Positions 13,313 through 13,985 of a DNA stretch of 13,985 nt are shown here, piece after piece. The translations under genes and the position numbers were made by a program. Origin of the DNA: an uncultured Myxococcales bacterium (GTDB lineage: Bacteria; Myxococcota_A; UBA9042); contig CALGHC010000116.1 in assembly GCA_937915965.1 (NCBI GenBank), positions 1 to 13,985 on the forward strand, in the 5' to 3' direction. How positions within the stretch are numbered: position 1 is the first letter of the stretch; every line of letters begins with the position of its first letter. Under the pieces are notes generated by a model. It saw nothing but the letters and a program-made list of their open reading frames with translations, did not search any database and was not told where the DNA came from.

Positions 13313-13985
13313 TCACGGATGCCCAGGCGGCTTCGGCTTGCTCTTGACGACAACACTGCCGCGCTCGACCTGCAGGAGGAGCGGACCCTGGCCGGGCCGC
13401 TCGACCTGCAGGACCACGGCCTCTCCTGCCGGCCCGCGGATCAGCTCGACGACCTCGCTGATTCCCATCGCCGCGATCGAGCGTCCATCGACGGTGACGA
13501 TTCGATCGCCCTTGGCCAGGCCGAATTGTTGGGCGGGCGAGTCGTCCATGACGCTGCGGATGATGATCCCGTCACCTGACTTGGCCAGGGCAGCGCCGAT
13601 GCCCTCGAAGCGAAAGCGTTCGCCGGCAGCGCCGCGGGCCAGGCGGATATCGCGTATCACCTCGCCGCTTTCGGGCACCTGGATACCAGTCGCCAATTCG
13701 GTCAGGAAGCCTGGCCTGGTCGCCCGCACGCTGTGCGGACCGGCGGCGACGCCCTCGATGACGTAGGCACCGTCGGGGTCAGCGGTGGCCATCGCCGGCG
13801 GCAGCACCGAGCCGGGTTCGAAGACCTCGACAAGCGCACCGGCTACTGGCGCGCCGTCCTCGGCAGCGAGCACCCGCCCCCGCACGGATGCGCCTCCGCC
13901 CAGGACGATCTCGATGGGCCCGCTGACGCCGCCGGCGCCGACCCACACGCCGCGGGCGAAACCGGGCGCCCTGCCGGCCGCGTCC
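13313..13985 (-). CDS. Carboxypeptidase-regulatory-like and PDZ domain protein (partial, 5' end outside window)
   Basis: The minus-strand frame is open from the right edge to a TGA at 13313, giving the last 223 residues of a larger protein. A GTG at 13948 exists, but coding sequence continues upstream of it in frame (GRAPGFARG), so it is probably internal. The first part (about residues 25-115) is a carboxypeptidase-regulatory-like beta sandwich: VRGRVLAAEDGAPVAGALVEV, then DPDGAYVIEGVAAGPHSVRA. Such domains usually occur in tandem, and the residues before it look like the end of another copy. Residues 125-200 form a PDZ domain (GIIIRSVMDDSPAQQFGLAKGDRIVTVDG, written here in two overlapping strands: GIIIRSVMDD and SPAQQFGLAKGDRIV). 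No protease domain is visible in this fragment. Likely periplasmic or surface-exposed; it has a Lys/Pro-rich C-terminus. Confidence 0.8.
   Translation of the reverse strand, partial: DAAGRAPGFARGVWVGAGGVSGPIEIVLGGGASVRGRVLAAEDGAPVAGALVEVFEPGSVLPPAMATADPDGAYVIEGVAAGPHSVRATRPGFLTELATGIQVPESGEVIRDIRLARGAAGERFRFEGIGAALAKSGDGIIIRSVMDDSPAQQFGLAKGDRIVTVDGRSIAAMGISEVVELIRGPAGEAVVLQVERPGQGPLLLQVERGSVVVKSKPKPPGHP

Noticed and set aside
12885..13766. 293-residue plus-strand open frame
   Set aside because: Overlaps the seven-helix protein in another frame and runs antisense to the PDZ gene; it is Arg-rich with no membrane segments or motif.

Overview
This is a high-GC, gene-dense stretch of bacterial chromosome. 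It has no rRNA, tRNA, CRISPR array, transposase or phage structural gene, and no gap between genes longer than about 240 bases. The mix of genes suggests a myxobacterium or another deltaproteobacterial relative (Myxococcota): a kelch-type lipoprotein, modular secreted proteins with fibrinogen-like and discoidin (F5/8 type C) domains and CxxC motifs, a carboxypeptidase-regulatory/PDZ protein and a fused MFS-spermidine synthase. This is an inference from gene families and composition, not a taxonomic proof.

Layout, left to right. (1) 1-1215, minus: a secreted modular protein whose fibrinogen-like C-terminus is cut by the window edge. (2) 1216-1354: a divergent promoter region built around an inverted repeat. 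(3) 1355-2284, plus: a PAPS-dependent sulfotransferase whose 3' end runs into a 23-bp tandem repeat. (4) 2369-3910, minus: a kelch-propeller lipoprotein. (5) 4031-5641, minus: a second modular secreted protein, with a four-fold cysteine repeat and a discoidin domain. (6) 5803-8651, minus: cysD and a cysN-cysC fusion in an overlapping operon. (7) 8885-9499, plus: a separate, canonical cysC with a good sigma70-type promoter. (8) 9535-12351, minus: a fused multi-spanning membrane/spermidine-synthase-like protein. (9) 12352-12588: a divergent intergenic region with a six-copy GACGGC microsatellite and an inverted repeat. (10) 12589-13296, plus: a seven-helix membrane protein of unknown function. 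(11) 13313-13985, minus: the C-terminal part of a carboxypeptidase-regulatory/PDZ protein.

The clearest functional theme is sulfate activation and sulfation. CysD plus CysN make APS, two APS kinases (one fused, one free) make PAPS, and the sulfotransferase can transfer the sulfuryl group. No PAPS/APS reductase or sulfite reductase is present here, so sulfation is at least as likely a use as cysteine synthesis. Two cell-surface proteins with carbohydrate- or ligand-binding type domains lie next to these genes, one of them divergent from the sulfotransferase across a strikingly symmetric promoter region. A link between surface sulfation and these adhesin-like proteins is a reasonable hypothesis, but the sequence does not show it. 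No clearly new defence or mobile system is visible.
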